35,863 nt of DNA from Bradyrhizobium sp. (GTDB lineage Bacteria; Pseudomonadota; Alphaproteobacteria; Rhizobiales; Xanthobacteraceae). The stretch's first letter is position 1; each line of letters begins with the position of its first letter. This document shows positions 24,969-33,637 of this stretch, one piece after another. A program made the translations under genes and the position numbers. The notes under the pieces are model-generated. The model was not told where the DNA came from. It worked only from the letters and a program-made list of their open reading frames with translations, and searched no databases. Location of the stretch: contig JAKFVP010000556.1 in the NCBI GenBank assembly GCA_021732175.1, positions 1 to 35,863 of the forward strand, written 5' to 3'.

Positions 24969-26133
24969 GGGCACCTGCCGGGAGACGGGTTTCGATGATA
25001 CGGGCGAACATGCTGGCGCCGATCGGCAGGATCTTGTCGTCAAGCACGTAGCCGGGATTGTGCACCGGCACGGAGCCTTCGTGACCGACCCAGAAATAAG
25101 CGCCTGGAATCGTCTGCAGCATGTCGGCAAAATCCTCGCTGCCCATCTTGGGCTGCGAGCGCGTGATGACCTTGGCCGGATCGACCACGGTGCGCGCGAC
25201 TTCCTCGACGACCCTGGACTGCTCTTCCTGGTTCACCAGCACGCTGAAGATGTCGCGAATGTCGACGGAGATCTCGACGTGGAAGGCGGCGGCAATACCG
25301 GCGCAGATCGTGCGCATGCGCTCGCGCACCTGCGTGCGCACGTCGTCGGAGAAGCAGCGCACCGTGCCGCTGAGCTTGGCTTCGCCCGGGATCACATTGT
25401 AGGCGGACCCGGCGTGAAACTGCGTGATCGAGACCACGGCGGCCTGCAGCGGATCGACGTTGCGGCTGACGATGCTTTGCAGCGCCTGGCCGACGGTCAT
25501 GCCGATGACGACGGGATCCTTGGAGCGCTCCGGCATCGCGCCATGCGCGCCATAGCCCTGGATGACGATGTCGAAGAAGTCGGCGCCGGCCATCGCCGGG
25601 CCGGGGAGGATGGCGATCTCGCCATGATTGAGGTCGGGCGCGTTGTGCAGCCCGTAGAGCTCATCGCAGGGAAATTGTTCGAACAGCCCGTCCTTGATCA
25701 TGGCGCGGGCGCCGCCGAGGCCTTCCTCGGCCGGCTGGAAGATGAAGTGCACGGTGCCGTCGAAGTTGCGGGTCTCCGCAAGATAGCGCGCAGTCCCCAG
25801 CAGCATGGTGGTGTGGCCGTCATGGCCGCAGCCGTGGAAGCGGCCGGGAATGGTCGAGCGCCAGCGCAAATTGGTGTTCTCTTCCATCGGCAGCGCGTCC
25901 ATATCGGCGCGCAGGCCAATGCGCTTTGAACCGCTGCCCTTGCCCTTGAGCACGCCGACCACGCCGGTGCCGCCGAGGCCCCGGTGCACCTCGATGCCCC
26001 AACCCTTCAGCTTCTCGGCGACGATGCCCGACGTGCGCACTTCCTCGAATCCGATCTCGGGATGGGCATGAAGGTCCCGGCGGATGGCGGTGAGTTCGTC
26101 GGCAAAGCCTTCGATGCGTTCGATGGTGGGCAT
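24961..26133 (-). CDS. M20D-family amidohydrolase (hippurate hydrolase-like), 390 aa
   Basis: A binuclear metal amidohydrolase. Ligands in view: C102 and H104 (GCGHDGH), E136-E137 (QPAEEG), H163 (YGLHN) and the final His in VHNPGY. RRDLHAHPEIGFEE at 18-31 and GADFFDIVIQGYGAHGAMPERSKDPV are typical of the HipO/IAA-amino acid hydrolase group, which removes N-acyl groups from amino acids. Cytosolic. It starts six bases after the stop of the M81 gene and overlaps the amidase start, so all three form one operon. The Cys in the metal site is characteristic of M20D enzymes that use Mn or Ni. Confidence 0.94.
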   Translation of the reverse strand: MPTIERIEGFADELTAIRRDLHAHPEIGFEEVRTSGIVAEKLKGWGIEVHRGLGGTGVVGVLKGKGSGSKRIGLRADMDALPMEENTNLRWRSTIPGRFHGCGHDGHTTMLLGTARYLAETRNFDGTVHFIFQPAEEGLGGARAMIKDGLFEQFPCDELYGLHNAPDLNHGEIAILPGPAMAGADFFDIVIQGYGAHGAMPERSKDPVVIGMTVGQALQSIVSRNVDPLQAAVVSITQFHAGSAYNVIPGEAKLSGTVRCFSDDVRTQVRERMRTICAGIAAAFHVEISVDIRDIFSVLVNQEEQSRVVEEVARTVVDPAKVITRSQPKMGSEDFADMLQTIPGAYFWVGHEGSVPVHNPGYVLDDKILPIGASMFARIIETRLPAGAHA

Positions 26134-26139
26134 TATCTC

Positions 26140-27660
26140 TTATCCGGTTGAGCGTGACTTGGTTGCGGGGATGAAGGGCGCGCCGCTCGGCTTGATACGG
26201 ATGCCGGGTCTCAGTCGCGTCCAGGGCAGGGTGGCCGTGTCGGCCGGCATCGCGCCGGGGGCGGCACAGATCAAAAGCTTCTCGGCAATCGGCTCGAAGT
26301 CGGCGCGGAAGTGCACCGAGCTTTTGTTGACGAGGATCTTCTGTTCGGTAGGTTCGATTCCGACAAAGCGATACATCGCCTGGTCGGCGAGCTGCGTTTT
26401 GGTGGAGGCGACAACGGCGCGGACGTCGCCGATGCGAAGGCATGCGGAGGGGCCCATCTTCATCATGCGGCCGCCGTAGAATGGACCGGGCGCGAGAAAG
26501 TTTCCGTCGGAGAGTTTCTCCACGACGAACGTCTCCTGGTAGGGAGCATCATCAGGAATGCCGGACTTGCCGCCGAGCGCCAGCGTCACGGTTGCCCCTT
26601 CGCCTGCCTCATGCGCGGCCTTGGCGGCTGCCGGGTCGTAAATCACGCCGGTGGCCGCGGCTTGCGCCTTGTTGCGCACCAGCGCGCGCAACATGCCCAT
26701 CGTGTCGGAATCGCCGCCGGCGCCGGGATTGTCCTGGGTGTCGGCGATCACGATCGGCCTGGTCGCCGTCTTCGCCAACTCCATCGCGTGGCGGACGCCT
26801 TCGTCAGGCGACCAGATCTTGCCGTCAAAATCGTCCTCATGGCTTTCGACGAGGGCGGCGATCGCATCAGCCGCGGCGTCCGCATCGGCCTGCGTGCGGC
26901 CATAGGCCATGATGCTCGGGCCGCAATGGACGAAGTCCGCGGCCGGAAAGCCGAAGGCAAAGGAGAGGGTCGGAACCGCATCGTTCTGAAGCGCGGCAAC
27001 TCTCTGATAAATGCCCTTGGCAGGCTGATCGTTGGTGCATTGCCAACTGATCGGAATCAGGAACGGCGATTGCCGGAAGGCTTTTGCAAGCCGCTGTTTG
27101 GTCTTCAACAGCAGCGCCATATGCCTTGCGCAGGCGCGCCCGGTATCGGCCATGTCGACATGGGGATAGGTGCGGTAGGCGATCAGCGCGTCGGCATGCG
27201 CGACCATCTCAGGCGTGACATTGGCATGCAGGTCGAGGCTCACCACCAGCGGGATGTCATGGCCGATCACCTTGCGGACGCGGGCGAGGATTTCGCCTTC
27301 GCCGTCGTCGAGATGTTCGGTGACCATCGCGCCATGCAGGTCGAGATAGACGGCATCGAGCGGACCCGCCGACGCCAGGCTGTCGATCATCGCCCTTGCA
27401 ATGCGCTCAAAGGCATCCTTGGTGACATGCGCACTGGGCGTTGCACCGGCGAAGATCGTCGGAACCAGGTCCCAGCCTTCGGCCTCGGCCACCTCGATGA
27501 ACCCCGCGAGCCCCAAATTGATGCGCCGCACGCTCAGCACGTCGGCCCCGACCTGCAGTCGCGGCCAGCCGCCGCCGTGCAAAAAAGCGTCATAGGTCGC
27601 CTTGGTCGGCGCAAAAGTGTTGGTTTCGTGCAGGAAGCCGCCGACGGCGATCCGGGTCAT
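26140..27660 (-). CDS. M81-family metallopeptidase (MlrC-like), 506 aa
   Basis: Related to MlrC, the enzyme of microcystin degradation that cleaves the linear tetrapeptide and Adda. The N-terminal domain holds GGFLHETNTF (H11-E12), the motifs DLHGAM and SLDLHANV; these His/Asp residues are the expected zinc ligands. The C-terminal domain has ADTQDNPGAGGDSDTMGML, the usual Gly/Asp-rich loop, and a TKTQLADQAMYRFVGIEP segment. Family role beyond microcystin is unknown; most homologues occur beside peptide transporters, as here. The start has a weak ribosome site (ACGAGA). First gene of an operon with M20D and amidase. Confidence 0.93.
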   Translation of the reverse strand: MTRIAVGGFLHETNTFAPTKATYDAFLHGGGWPRLQVGADVLSVRRINLGLAGFIEVAEAEGWDLVPTIFAGATPSAHVTKDAFERIARAMIDSLASAGPLDAVYLDLHGAMVTEHLDDGEGEILARVRKVIGHDIPLVVSLDLHANVTPEMVAHADALIAYRTYPHVDMADTGRACARHMALLLKTKQRLAKAFRQSPFLIPISWQCTNDQPAKGIYQRVAALQNDAVPTLSFAFGFPAADFVHCGPSIMAYGRTQADADAAADAIAALVESHEDDFDGKIWSPDEGVRHAMELAKTATRPIVIADTQDNPGAGGDSDTMGMLRALVRNKAQAAATGVIYDPAAAKAAHEAGEGATVTLALGGKSGIPDDAPYQETFVVEKLSDGNFLAPGPFYGGRMMKMGPSACLRIGDVRAVVASTKTQLADQAMYRFVGIEPTEQKILVNKSSVHFRADFEPIAEKLLICAAPGAMPADTATLPWTRLRPGIRIKPSGAPFIPATKSRSTG

Positions 27661-27768
27661 TGTTGTCTCGTTCTGTCGTCGTAGCCGGCGACGTTAGACT
27701 CGTCGTCGCAAACAGCGCAAGCGGTCAAGCAATTCGCAAATTGCATGCCGCATGGGCGTGAGTGACCA

Positions 27769-27846
27769 CGTCATTCCGGGATGGTCCGCAGGACCAGACC
27801 CGGATCTCGAGATTCCGGGTTCACGCTTCGCGTGCCCCGGAATGAC
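27769..27846. repeat. Family 1 palindromic repeat
   Basis: CGTCATTCCGGGATGGTCC (27769) and GCCCCGGAATGAC (to 27846) are the outer arms; inner parts are CAGACCCGGATCTCGAGATTCCGGG and a CACGCTTCGCGTG hairpin. It lies between the Tag-like gene and the M81 gene promoter region (gap 27661-27853). Confidence 0.85.
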
Positions 27847-27853
27847 ACCGCCG

Positions 27854-28540
27854 TCACGGCTGAATGTTTTCGCCCACCGACAATGCGCAGATGCGCGACA
27901 GGTGGGTGTAGGGCAGTTTTGTCTCGTCTGCCCAGGTGTTGAAAGCGGCTTGTACCTTGGCGAGGTCGCCCTTCGACTTCACCTCTTCGGCGATGTCGAT
28001 GCCGGCGTCGCGCAAGCAAGCCACCACGTCCCTTGATGTGACAAAGCCGTCCCAGCCGACAAAGCGCAGGAACATCTGCCCGGTATTGCCGCCGAGCCGG
28101 CTGCCGCGCTTGTTGAGGAGATCGAGCAGGCCGATCTCGTCGGATGCGGGCCAAGTGCTCAGGAATTTGCCAAAGCTGCCATATTCCCCGGCAATGGCCT
28201 GCACGAACTGCGCATTGTCGCGCACCGACATGATCTTGGCGCCGTTGCGGACGATGCGCTTGTCTTCCAGCAGCGCGTGCCAGAATTCATCGGGCTGGAA
28301 TGCGAGCTTGGCCGGCTTGAAGCCGAGAAAGGCTTTTTCGAAGCCCGGCCATTTCTGCTCGATCACGCTCCACGAAAAGCCCGCCGAAAACACCCGCTGG
28401 GTCATTTCAGAAAGGATGCGGTCGTCGGAAAGCTTGGCGAGCGCCTTTATATTCGGCTTGGCAGGAAGAAGCTTTTCAAGCGCTTTCGGTCCGCCCTTGC
28501 GCTTCTCGGCGCGTGCGCGAATGATCTTGAACGGAATCAT
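27854..28540 (-). CDS. DNA-3-methyladenine glycosylase I (Tag)-like protein, 228 aa
   Basis: An HhH-type alkylation repair glycosylase. Family marks are RVFSAGFSWSVIEQKWPGFEKAF (49-71), the LGGNTGQMFLRFVGWDGFVTSRDVVACL region and a DNA-facing helix. It lacks the N-terminal and C-terminal Cys/His zinc snap seen in E. coli Tag (no MxRCxW start), so it belongs to the divergent Tag-like branch common in Rhizobiales. Start with an AAGGTGAG ribosome site, which lies in the 9-base gap to the upstream M20 gene; both are one operon. Confidence 0.88.
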   Translation of the reverse strand: MIPFKIIRARAEKRKGGPKALEKLLPAKPNIKALAKLSDDRILSEMTQRVFSAGFSWSVIEQKWPGFEKAFLGFKPAKLAFQPDEFWHALLEDKRIVRNGAKIMSVRDNAQFVQAIAGEYGSFGKFLSTWPASDEIGLLDLLNKRGSRLGGNTGQMFLRFVGWDGFVTSRDVVACLRDAGIDIAEEVKSKGDLAKVQAAFNTWADETKLPYTHLSRICALSVGENIQP

Positions 28541-28549
28541 GCACTCACC

Positions 28550-29680
28550 TTATTCCAGCGTTGCCAGGATTCCCGCCATCAGGCGGCCGCGTTCGGCGAG
28601 GCTGTCGACAATGATGTGTTCGTTGAGCGTGTGCGCGTCGGCGCCGCGCACGCCAAGGCCATCGAGGGTAGGGACGCCCATCGCGCCCGTGAAATTGCCG
28701 TCCGAGCCGCCGCCGGCGCTGCCATGCGGCAATTCCTGGCCGAGGCTCTTGGCGATACCTTTGGCCTTCTCATAGAGCGCCATGGTGCCGGCATCGGGCT
28801 CCCACACCGGACGCGTCACGCCGCGCGTCACCTTGAAGGTGACGTCATTGCTGGTGCCTGAAAGGGCCAGCATCTGCTCCACGCCCTTGTCGAGATCGGC
28901 CTGGCGCTTGGCCATGCTCAGCGCCTCGCCGCTGCAGGTCGTGGCAACGCAGTTGACCCATTGCCCGCCATGCACGATGCCGACCGAGAAAGTGCAGTCC
29001 GGCGTCGTCATGCCGTCGATCGCGATGATCTGCCTTGCCATCTCGCGGATCGCGGAGCGGCCGGAGGAAAGGGTGGCGCCGGCATGGCTCGGCCGGCCGG
29101 TGGCTTCGAGGTTGAAGCGTGCGATCGCGTAGCGCCCGGTTACGACACCATTGTTTTCGCGGCCAGGCTCGGGCACCAGCACATATTTGTTGCGCGAAGC
29201 TTCCGCCTCGATGATGTCGCGCGTGGAGGGCGTGCCGACTTCCTCGTCCGGCGTGAACAGCACGGTGATCGGCAGCGGCGTGGTGAAGGAGGCGCGCGCC
29301 AGCTGGCGAATGGCCTCGAGGGTAAGGTAATTGCCGCCCTTCATGTCGAAGATGCCGGGGCCGAAGCACTTGTTGCCCTCGCGCCGCCATTGCAGCTTCT
29401 CGATGGTGCCGACGGGATGCACGGTGTCGAGATGGCCGGCAATCAGGATGCCGGGCTCGCCCTGCTTGGGATGCGGAAAACGCGCGCGCACGCAGCCGGC
29501 AAAGCCCTGGCGGCCGGCGATGCGTTCGATGGTCGCACCCATGATCGCCATTTCCCGCGCCGCCAGATCGAGCATCCGCTCGACGGCCGCCGCATCCCAG
29601 GTCGGGCTTTCGCACTCCACCCAGCTACGCAGTCCCTGCAGCATGGTCTCGGAGTCGAAGGGAAGGTTGGCTGGATTCAT
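28550..29680 (-). CDS. M20-family metallopeptidase (glutamate carboxypeptidase / CPG2-like), 376 aa
   Basis: A dizinc exopeptidase. IAGHLDTVHPVG (about 85-96) supplies H and D ligands, GIFDMKGG the bridging Asp, TPDEEVGTPSTRD the catalytic Glu pair, and DAHTLNEHI the last His. VRGADAHTLNEH and GRPSHAGATLSSGRSA (dimerisation domain) match carboxypeptidase G2-type enzymes that release C-terminal Glu from peptides or folates. ATG 29680 follows GGGAGC. It is divergent from the peptide transporter operon and leads directly into a DNA glycosylase gene. Confidence 0.92.
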   Translation of the reverse strand: MNPANLPFDSETMLQGLRSWVECESPTWDAAAVERMLDLAAREMAIMGATIERIAGRQGFAGCVRARFPHPKQGEPGILIAGHLDTVHPVGTIEKLQWRREGNKCFGPGIFDMKGGNYLTLEAIRQLARASFTTPLPITVLFTPDEEVGTPSTRDIIEAEASRNKYVLVPEPGRENNGVVTGRYAIARFNLEATGRPSHAGATLSSGRSAIREMARQIIAIDGMTTPDCTFSVGIVHGGQWVNCVATTCSGEALSMAKRQADLDKGVEQMLALSGTSNDVTFKVTRGVTRPVWEPDAGTMALYEKAKGIAKSLGQELPHGSAGGGSDGNFTGAMGVPTLDGLGVRGADAHTLNEHIIVDSLAERGRLMAGILATLE

Positions 29681-30133
29681 GTGGCGGTGCTCCCGGTTCT
29701 TGATGCCAGATGTTGGCGACCGCCGGTACGAGACGGAACGGCGCCGCAATTGTAAAGCGAAAACCCGCCGCTAAGGATGCCCGCGCCGTAGCGGTGTAAA
29801 CACCGCGCGCGACGACAGATAAGACTAAAGAGTGAAGCGGCGGTGGGCCGGCTGACGCATGCGCTTGGCGCAGGTCTCTCGTTCCGGCGTGCCCCGGCCG
29901 GATTTCTGGCACGGTTCTGGCTTGATGTTTTGCCGCAGGTGCGGTCGACGGCCCCCGGCACCGGTGGACTTGGCCGGGTGGGGGTCCTGTGCCAATCTTG
30001 CCCAATCATTGGTCAGGCCTGTCTGTGCCGGCCAAGGGAGCAGGATATCGATCCAATCGGGTTCGATGGGCAATTCGATCGAGGTCTCGCGGATTTCCGA
30101 GGGGATCTGGATACGACAATGGAGGTGAAGAAA
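29681..30133. promoter_or_regulatory. Divergent control region (453 bp) between M20 and peptide transporter genes
   Basis: No gene is supported here; the plus-frame extension of the receptor gene to 29843 has no signal-peptide logic. The region carries the 16-bp dyad GCGGTGTAAACACCGC at 29791-29806 (7-bp arms, 2-base centre), a plausible operator for a dimeric regulator (TetR/GntR/LacI type), and an intergenic leader up to the receptor ribosome site GGAGGTG at 30121-30127. Confidence 0.5.
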
Positions 30134-31714
30134 ATGCACGTGATAAGAAAAGCCATTCTGGCGGCCGCATGTACCGCTGCCCTGGCGGTCGCGGCGACGC
30201 CCGGCTTTGCCCAGACCACCCTGCGCGCGGTGATGCATTCGGATCTGAAGATTCTCGATCCGATCTGGACGACCGCCTATATCGTCCGCAACCACGGCTA
30301 CATGATTTACGACACGCTGCTCGCCCAGGACGAGAAGGGCGCGGTCAAGCCGCAGATGGTCGAGAAGTACGACGTCTCGGCGGACGGCAAGACCTACACG
30401 TTCACGCTGCGCGACGGCCTGCTGTGGCACGACGGCAAGCCGGTGACTGCGGAAGACTGCATTCCCTCGATCAAGCGCTGGGCTGCCAAAGACGCGATGG
30501 GCCAGAAGATGATGAGCTTCGTCGATGCGATCGACATGGTCGATGCAAAGACATTCACCATCAAGCTCAAGGAACCGACGGGCCTCGTACTGCTCGGCCT
30601 GTCGAAGCCTTCGTCCAACGTGCCGTTCATGATGCCCAAGCGTGTCGCGGAAACCGACCCTAACAAGCAGATCGACGACTTCACGGGATCGGGACCCTTC
30701 GTCTTCGTGAAGGACGAGTGGAAGCCGGGCGACAAGACCGTCTACGTCAAGTTCGACAAGTACAAGCCGCGATCCGAGCCGCCGTCAGGCATGTCGGGCG
30801 GCAAGGTCGCCAAGGTGGACCGCGTCGAGTGGCGCGCCATTTCCGACGCGCAGCAGGCGATCAATGCGCTGTCCAAGGGCGAGATCGACCTGGTCGAGCA
30901 GCCCAGCCACGACCTGCTGGGGACGCTGAAGAAGGATCCGGGTGTCGACGTGATTGTGTCGCCGCTGGCGAAGGCGCAATACGTGTTCCGGCCCAACCAC
31001 CTGCACAAGCCCTTCGACAATCCGAAGATTCGTCAGGCCCTGTGGTATGCCTTCAACCAGGAAGACTTCCTGATGGCGACCATCGGCGACGAGAACTACA
31101 TCAAGCCGTGCAAGGCGCTCTTCATCTGCGACACGCCGTTCGGCTCCACTGCCGGCACCGACGCGATCCTGACTTCCAACTTCAAGAAGGCGCAGGAATT
31201 GCTCAAGGAAGCCGGTTATGACGGCACGCCGGTAGTGCTGATGCACTCGACCGACCTGAAAGTCCTGACCAACCTCGCGCCGGTGGCGAAGTCGCTGATG
31301 GAGAAGGCCGGCTTCAAGGTCGACATGCAGTCGATGGACTGGCAGACGCTGGTCGCCCGCCGGACCAAGAAGGACGCCCCTGACGCCGGTGGCTGGAACG
31401 CGTTCCTCACCGCCTGGGTCACCGCCGACGTGATGAACCCGGTCTCCACCGGCTATCTGAACTCGGCGTGTGAGAAGGCGTTGTTCGGCTGGCCCTGCGA
31501 CCCGCAGATGGAAAAGCTGCGCGACGACTTCGCCCGCGAGACGGATCCCGGCAAGCAGAAGGCGATCGCGGAAGCAGTGCAGGCCCGCAACATCGAGATC
31601 ACGGCGGAAATTCCCGTCGGCGAATACGTCTCGCCGATCGCAATGCGCAAGAACGTCAAAGGCCTCGTGACTGCCCCGGCGCCGGTGTTCTGGAACCTGG
31701 AAATCGCCAAGTAA
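30134..31714 (+). CDS. Peptide ABC transporter substrate-binding protein (family 5), 526 aa
   Basis: The periplasmic receptor of the dpp-like operon. A signal peptide (1-26, cleavage after PGFA) precedes the family 5 fold: MHSDLKILDPIWTTAYIVRNHGYMIYDTL, a GLLWHDGKPVTAEDC stretch, and FTGSGPFVFVKDEWKPGDK. It binds di- or oligopeptides or a related ligand. MHVIRKAIL at 30134 is chosen because GGAGGTG stands 7 bases before it; MEVKK at 30119 is the in-frame alternative. A 10-bp stem-loop separates it from the permease gene. Confidence 0.94.
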   Translation: MHVIRKAILAAACTAALAVAATPGFAQTTLRAVMHSDLKILDPIWTTAYIVRNHGYMIYDTLLAQDEKGAVKPQMVEKYDVSADGKTYTFTLRDGLLWHDGKPVTAEDCIPSIKRWAAKDAMGQKMMSFVDAIDMVDAKTFTIKLKEPTGLVLLGLSKPSSNVPFMMPKRVAETDPNKQIDDFTGSGPFVFVKDEWKPGDKTVYVKFDKYKPRSEPPSGMSGGKVAKVDRVEWRAISDAQQAINALSKGEIDLVEQPSHDLLGTLKKDPGVDVIVSPLAKAQYVFRPNHLHKPFDNPKIRQALWYAFNQEDFLMATIGDENYIKPCKALFICDTPFGSTAGTDAILTSNFKKAQELLKEAGYDGTPVVLMHSTDLKVLTNLAPVAKSLMEKAGFKVDMQSMDWQTLVARRTKKDAPDAGGWNAFLTAWVTADVMNPVSTGYLNSACEKALFGWPCDPQMEKLRDDFARETDPGKQKAIAEAVQARNIEITAEIPVGEYVSPIAMRKNVKGLVTAPAPVFWNLEIAK

Positions 31715-31725
31715 GACAAGGAATG

Positions 31726-31750
31726 CGGGCGGCGGTTGATCCGCCGCCCG
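31726..31750 (+). promoter_or_regulatory. GC-rich stem-loop between receptor and permease genes
   Basis: CGGGCGGCGG (31726-31735), loop TTGAT, CCGCCGCCCG (31741-31750): a perfect 10-bp stem 11 bases after the receptor stop and 21 bases before the permease ATG. No T-run follows, so it is probably an mRNA-stabilising or partial-termination element that raises receptor over permease levels. Confidence 0.7.
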
Positions 31751-31771
31751 TCTCGCTTCGAGGATCGGTCG

Positions 31772-32713
31772 ATGTATGGCTACCTGTTTCGGCGACTGCT
31801 CGGCACGATTCCCGTGATGCTGGTGGTCGCGGTCTTCATCTTCCTGATGCTGCGCCTCACTCCCTCTGATCCCGCCGCCATCATCGCCGGCGACAACGCC
31901 AATGCCGAGCAGGTGGCGAAGATCCGCGGGCAGCTCGGTCTCGACCGCCCGATGATCGAGCAGTTCGTCATCTGGTCCGGCAAGGTGCTGACCGGCGATT
32001 TCGGCGAAAGCTTCTTCTTCAAGAAGACCGTGGCATCCCTGATCGGCGAGCGGATCGAGCCGACGCTGTCGCTGGCATTCTTCACGATCCTGATCGCCGT
32101 GCTGGTCGCCGTTCCCCTCGGCGTGCTGGCGGCGCATCGCCACGGCTCCTGGGTCGATCGCATCGTCATGGGATTTTCCGTGCTCGGCTTTTCCGTGCCG
32201 GTGTTCGTGATTGGCTATCTCCTGATCTACCTATTCGCGGTCTACCTGAACTGGCTGCCGGTGCAGGGCTATCAGCGCATATCGGAAGGCATCGGCGGCT
32301 GGGTGCAGCGGCTAATCCTTCCTTCCGTGACGCTGTCGGTGATCTATATCGCGCTGATCGCGCGCATGACCCGCACCAGCCTGCTCGAAGTGCTGTCGGA
32401 GGACTATATCCGCACCGCGCGCGCCAAGGGCCAGATCGAGCGCAAGGTGCTGTTCCGCCACGCATTGCGCAACGCGGCCGTTCCCATCGTCACCGTGATC
32501 GGGCTCGGCATTGCGCTTCTGATCGGCGGTGTCGTCGTCACCGAAAGCGTGTTCACGATACCGGGCCTTGGCCGGCTCACGGTGGATGCCGTGCTCGCCC
32601 GCGACTATCCGACCATCCAGGCCGTGATTCTGCTGTTCTCCTTTGTCTACGTCATGATCAACCTGGCGGTCGATATGATGTACACGCTGCTCGATCCGAG
32701 GATTCGTTACTGA
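31772..32713 (+). CDS. Dipeptide/oligopeptide ABC transporter permease (DppB-like), 313 aa
   Basis: Inner-membrane channel subunit. Six hydrophobic segments, first in MYGYLFRRLLGTIPVMLVVAVFIFLMLRLTPSDPA, and the EAA loop SEDYIRTARAKG (about 209-220) that docks to the ATPase. C-terminal LAVDMMYTLLDPRIRY is the usual DppB ending. ATG at 31772 follows a weak GAGGAT site. Stop overlaps the next start (TGATG), so it is coupled to the DppC-like gene. Confidence 0.94.
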   Translation: MYGYLFRRLLGTIPVMLVVAVFIFLMLRLTPSDPAAIIAGDNANAEQVAKIRGQLGLDRPMIEQFVIWSGKVLTGDFGESFFFKKTVASLIGERIEPTLSLAFFTILIAVLVAVPLGVLAAHRHGSWVDRIVMGFSVLGFSVPVFVIGYLLIYLFAVYLNWLPVQGYQRISEGIGGWVQRLILPSVTLSVIYIALIARMTRTSLLEVLSEDYIRTARAKGQIERKVLFRHALRNAAVPIVTVIGLGIALLIGGVVVTESVFTIPGLGRLTVDAVLARDYPTIQAVILLFSFVYVMINLAVDMMYTLLDPRIRY

Positions 32714-33636
32714 TGGCCGATGTGATCCTCGACACTCCTGTTGTGGCGGAACCGGCGAAGCCGGCCGTTTCCATCCGCAAGATGGCCCACAATCCTGCCG
32801 TCATGTTCGGCGGCGCCGTTATCCTGATCGTGCTGCTGATGGCGTTGCTTGCCCCGTGGCTCGGCACCGTCGATCCTACCGCGATCAATCCGATCGCGCG
32901 CAACAAGGTCCCGGGCACCGAGATTTCGGTGCGAACCGATACCGGCGAGCGCATCAAGATGGTCGCAAGGTTCGGCACGGACAGCCTCGGCCGCGACGTC
33001 TACAGCCGCGTGGTCTATGGCGCGCGTGTCTCGCTGCTGGTCGGCGTGTCCGTGGCCTTGATCAGCGTGGCCTGCGGGATGTTCATCGGCGTGCTGGCCG
33101 GGTTCTTCCGCATTCTCGACGCCATCATCATGCGCATCATGGACGGCTTGATGGCCATCCCGGCCATTCTGCTCGCGATCGCCATGGTGTCGCTGTTCCG
33201 TTCCAGCGTGTGGACCGTGATCATCGCCATCACGGTGCCGCAGGTCCCGGGCGTGGTGCGCCTGGTGCGCTCGATCGTGCTCAGCGTGCGCGAGGAGCCC
33301 TATGTCGAGGCGGCAGTGACGCTCGGCACCTCGACGCCGAAACTGCTGTGGCGGCATGTGTTGCCCAACACGATCGCGCCCATGATCGTGCAGGGTACTT
33401 TCATCTGCGCCTCCGCCATTCTGGTCGAGGCCATCCTGTCGTTCCTCGGCATCGGCGTGCCGCCGGAAGTGCCGACCTGGGGCAACATCATGGCCGAGGG
33501 ACGCCAGGTGTTCAGCCTGTTCCCGCATAACATCATCTATCCCGGCATTTTCCTCGCGATGACGATCCTCGCGGTCAACGTGCTGGGCGATGGCTTGCGC
33601 GACATACTCGATCCCAAGATGGCAAAGCGGGTGTGA
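32713..33636 (+). CDS. Dipeptide/oligopeptide ABC transporter permease (DppC-like), 307 aa
   Basis: Second channel subunit. N-terminal cytosolic stretch (1-30), a first helix (MFGGAVILIVLLMALLAPWLG), periplasmic domain with FGTDSLGRDVYSRVVYGARVSLLVG, which is a DppC/OppC hallmark, and the EAA loop EEPYVEAAVTLGTSTPKLLWRHVLPN. Ends DGLRDILDPKMAKRV. Translation is coupled to DppB by TGATG, and the ATPase gene begins one base after its stop. Confidence 0.95.
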   Translation: MADVILDTPVVAEPAKPAVSIRKMAHNPAVMFGGAVILIVLLMALLAPWLGTVDPTAINPIARNKVPGTEISVRTDTGERIKMVARFGTDSLGRDVYSRVVYGARVSLLVGVSVALISVACGMFIGVLAGFFRILDAIIMRIMDGLMAIPAILLAIAMVSLFRSSVWTVIIAITVPQVPGVVRLVRSIVLSVREEPYVEAAVTLGTSTPKLLWRHVLPNTIAPMIVQGTFICASAILVEAILSFLGIGVPPEVPTWGNIMAEGRQVFSLFPHNIIYPGIFLAMTILAVNVLGDGLRDILDPKMAKRV

Positions 33637-33637
33637 G

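Noticed and set aside
29843..30133. 97-codon N-terminal extension of the peptide receptor
   Set aside because: A proper signal peptide starts at 30134 directly behind GGAGGTG; the extension would bury it.
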